A stretch of 64,000 nucleotides of DNA from Burkholderiales bacterium (GTDB lineage: Bacteria > Pseudomonadota > Gammaproteobacteria > Burkholderiales > Burkholderiaceae_C): positions 1 to 64,000 of the forward strand of contig JAFLDE010000003.1 in NCBI GenBank assembly GCA_017302655.1, read 5' to 3'. A model generated the notes under the pieces. The model was not told where the DNA came from, ran no database searches, and saw nothing but the letters and a program-made list of their open reading frames with translations. The position numbers and the translations under genes are program-made. Shown in pieces: positions 63,519 to 64,000 of the stretch; position 1 is the stretch's first letter, and every line of letters starts with the position of its first letter.

Positions 63519-63587
63519 CTAAGTTACGTGGACACGATCCTTGCCGGCGAGCGCCGCTGCTTCAAGGTGAGTTGGCCGGACGCTTAC

Positions 63588-63595
63588 TGAGTAAC
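63588..63595. repeat. Target-site duplication, right copy
   Basis: TGAGTAAC directly outside the right terminal repeat, identical to 59895-59902. Confidence 0.85.
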
Positions 63596-63699
63596 GGCCT
63601 TGGGCAGACCCTAAACGGTAGACGGATACGTCTTGCGCAAGGCGAGTACTCCACAACTCGGCGGGCGCTCGGGAGGGATTAAGTGCTTCTTCCGTTCTG

Positions 63700-63957
63700 T
63701 CAGCCGAACATGGCCTTCAGATCAGCGGCGAAGGCGACAACTCCTGTGATGAACGTGCACGCACCGACTAGCCAGACCCACAAGCTATGCCGGATCGTCC
63801 AGAGCAGCGCAGAAGGCTTCCACTGCCACCCCAGCGCGTCCCGCATGTGCCTTGCATGCACGATGCCCTGACGCAGGCGCAGATGTTCAAGGTATTGCGC
63901 CGGGGTCGCATCCCTGCCGTTGCTTGCCTTCATATCCGCTCCGCTGACTTTGGCCAT
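63700..63957 (-). CDS. Small membrane protein of unknown function
   Basis: An 85-residue frame with a polar N-terminus and one clear membrane helix near the C-terminus (SLWVWLVGACTFITGVVAFAA). A second start, ATG 63933, has a better ribosome-binding site (GCGGAG) and would give 77 residues. No family recognised. It lies 104 bases past the IS66 unit, still in the island. Confidence 0.5.
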   Translation of the reverse strand: MAKVSGADMKASNGRDATPAQYLEHLRLRQGIVHARHMRDALGWQWKPSALLWTIRHSLWVWLVGACTFITGVVAFAADLKAMFG

Positions 63958-64000
63958 GCCAGCATTTGGCCCTAGCTAGGAAGGAACCACGCTGCGGCCG

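Larger units (their letters stand above)
59903..63587. mobile_element. Composite IS66-family unit carrying a passenger gene
   Basis: The outer ends are a perfect 17-bp inverted repeat, GTAAGCGTCCGGCCAAC at 59903-59919 and its complement at 63571-63587, and both are flanked by the 8-bp duplication TGAGTAAC. Inside, from left: a 3' fragment of one IS66 tnpC, a TnsA-like fragment, a 230-residue passenger gene, then a complete second IS66 copy whose own left repeat (61170-61186) differs at two of 17 bases and has no matching duplication. The whole 3685-base block therefore looks to have inserted as one unit. Confidence 0.75.
61170..63587 (-). mobile_element. IS66-family insertion sequence, complete gene set
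   Basis: Contains tnpA, tnpB and tnpC in the standard order on the minus strand, all open. The right end is a clean terminal repeat; the left repeat (ACAAGCGTCCGGCCAAC) has two changes at its outer bases, which may have disabled it and forced use of the outer repeat at 59903. Confidence 0.85.

Overview
The window reads as chromosomal DNA of a betaproteobacterium of the order Burkholderiales, most like Comamonadaceae or a close relative. This rests on the high GC content, the gene order rimP-nusA-infB-rbfA-truB-typA, the PEP-CTERM/PrsT genes and the general protein style. No species can be named from sequence alone.

Positions 1 to about 27,570 are ordinary chromosome. From the left they hold: a PEP-CTERM neighbourhood (a partial flavoprotein, a PrsT-type TPR lipoprotein and a PEP-CTERM substrate with a sigma-54-type promoter); a 3-hydroxyisobutyryl-CoA hydrolase plus an EamA exporter; the translation and transcription operon rimP to typA; fabI; an Arg/Lys/Orn decarboxylase; an NfeD/SPFH membrane pair; tRNA-Ser(GGA) and tRNA-Arg(CCU); a divergent iron-type ABC transporter with a Fur-like site; and the run ctp-moeB-LOG-arginase, closed by an intrinsic terminator.

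A genomic island begins at about 27,700 and continues to the right edge, so no right end is visible. Its left module holds a P4-type tyrosine integrase, an AlpA-like regulator, a ribbon-helix-helix protein facing a striking array of thirteen 11-bp units, and a YagK/YfjJ-type HUH-like protein. Together these recall CP4-57/P4-like satellites. Next comes a minus-strand, eight-gene defence operon: helicase, DUF4391, an alpha-helical protein, type III methyltransferase, DarT, DarG, type III restriction subunit and a zinc-binding protein. DarTG sits between mod and res. A recombination module (DUF932, YqaJ-type exonuclease, metal-binding protein) and several small orphan genes follow.

The most unusual gene lies at 52182-59798. 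It encodes one 2538-residue protein with a DnaG-like primase front (CHC2 zinc finger plus Toprim), a reverse transcriptase with intact YVDD, about 1100 residues I cannot assign, and a C-terminal nitrilase fold with an apparent Glu-Lys-Cys triad. RT-nitrilase fusion is the hallmark of DRT1-type antiphage systems; adding a complete-looking primase to the same chain is the main candidate for something new here.

Downstream, an IS66-family unit (59903-63587) has a perfect 17-bp inverted repeat and a matching 8-bp target duplication at its outer ends. It carries an IS66 fragment, a TnsA-like fragment, a passenger gene and an intact IS66 copy, and appears to have moved as one block.
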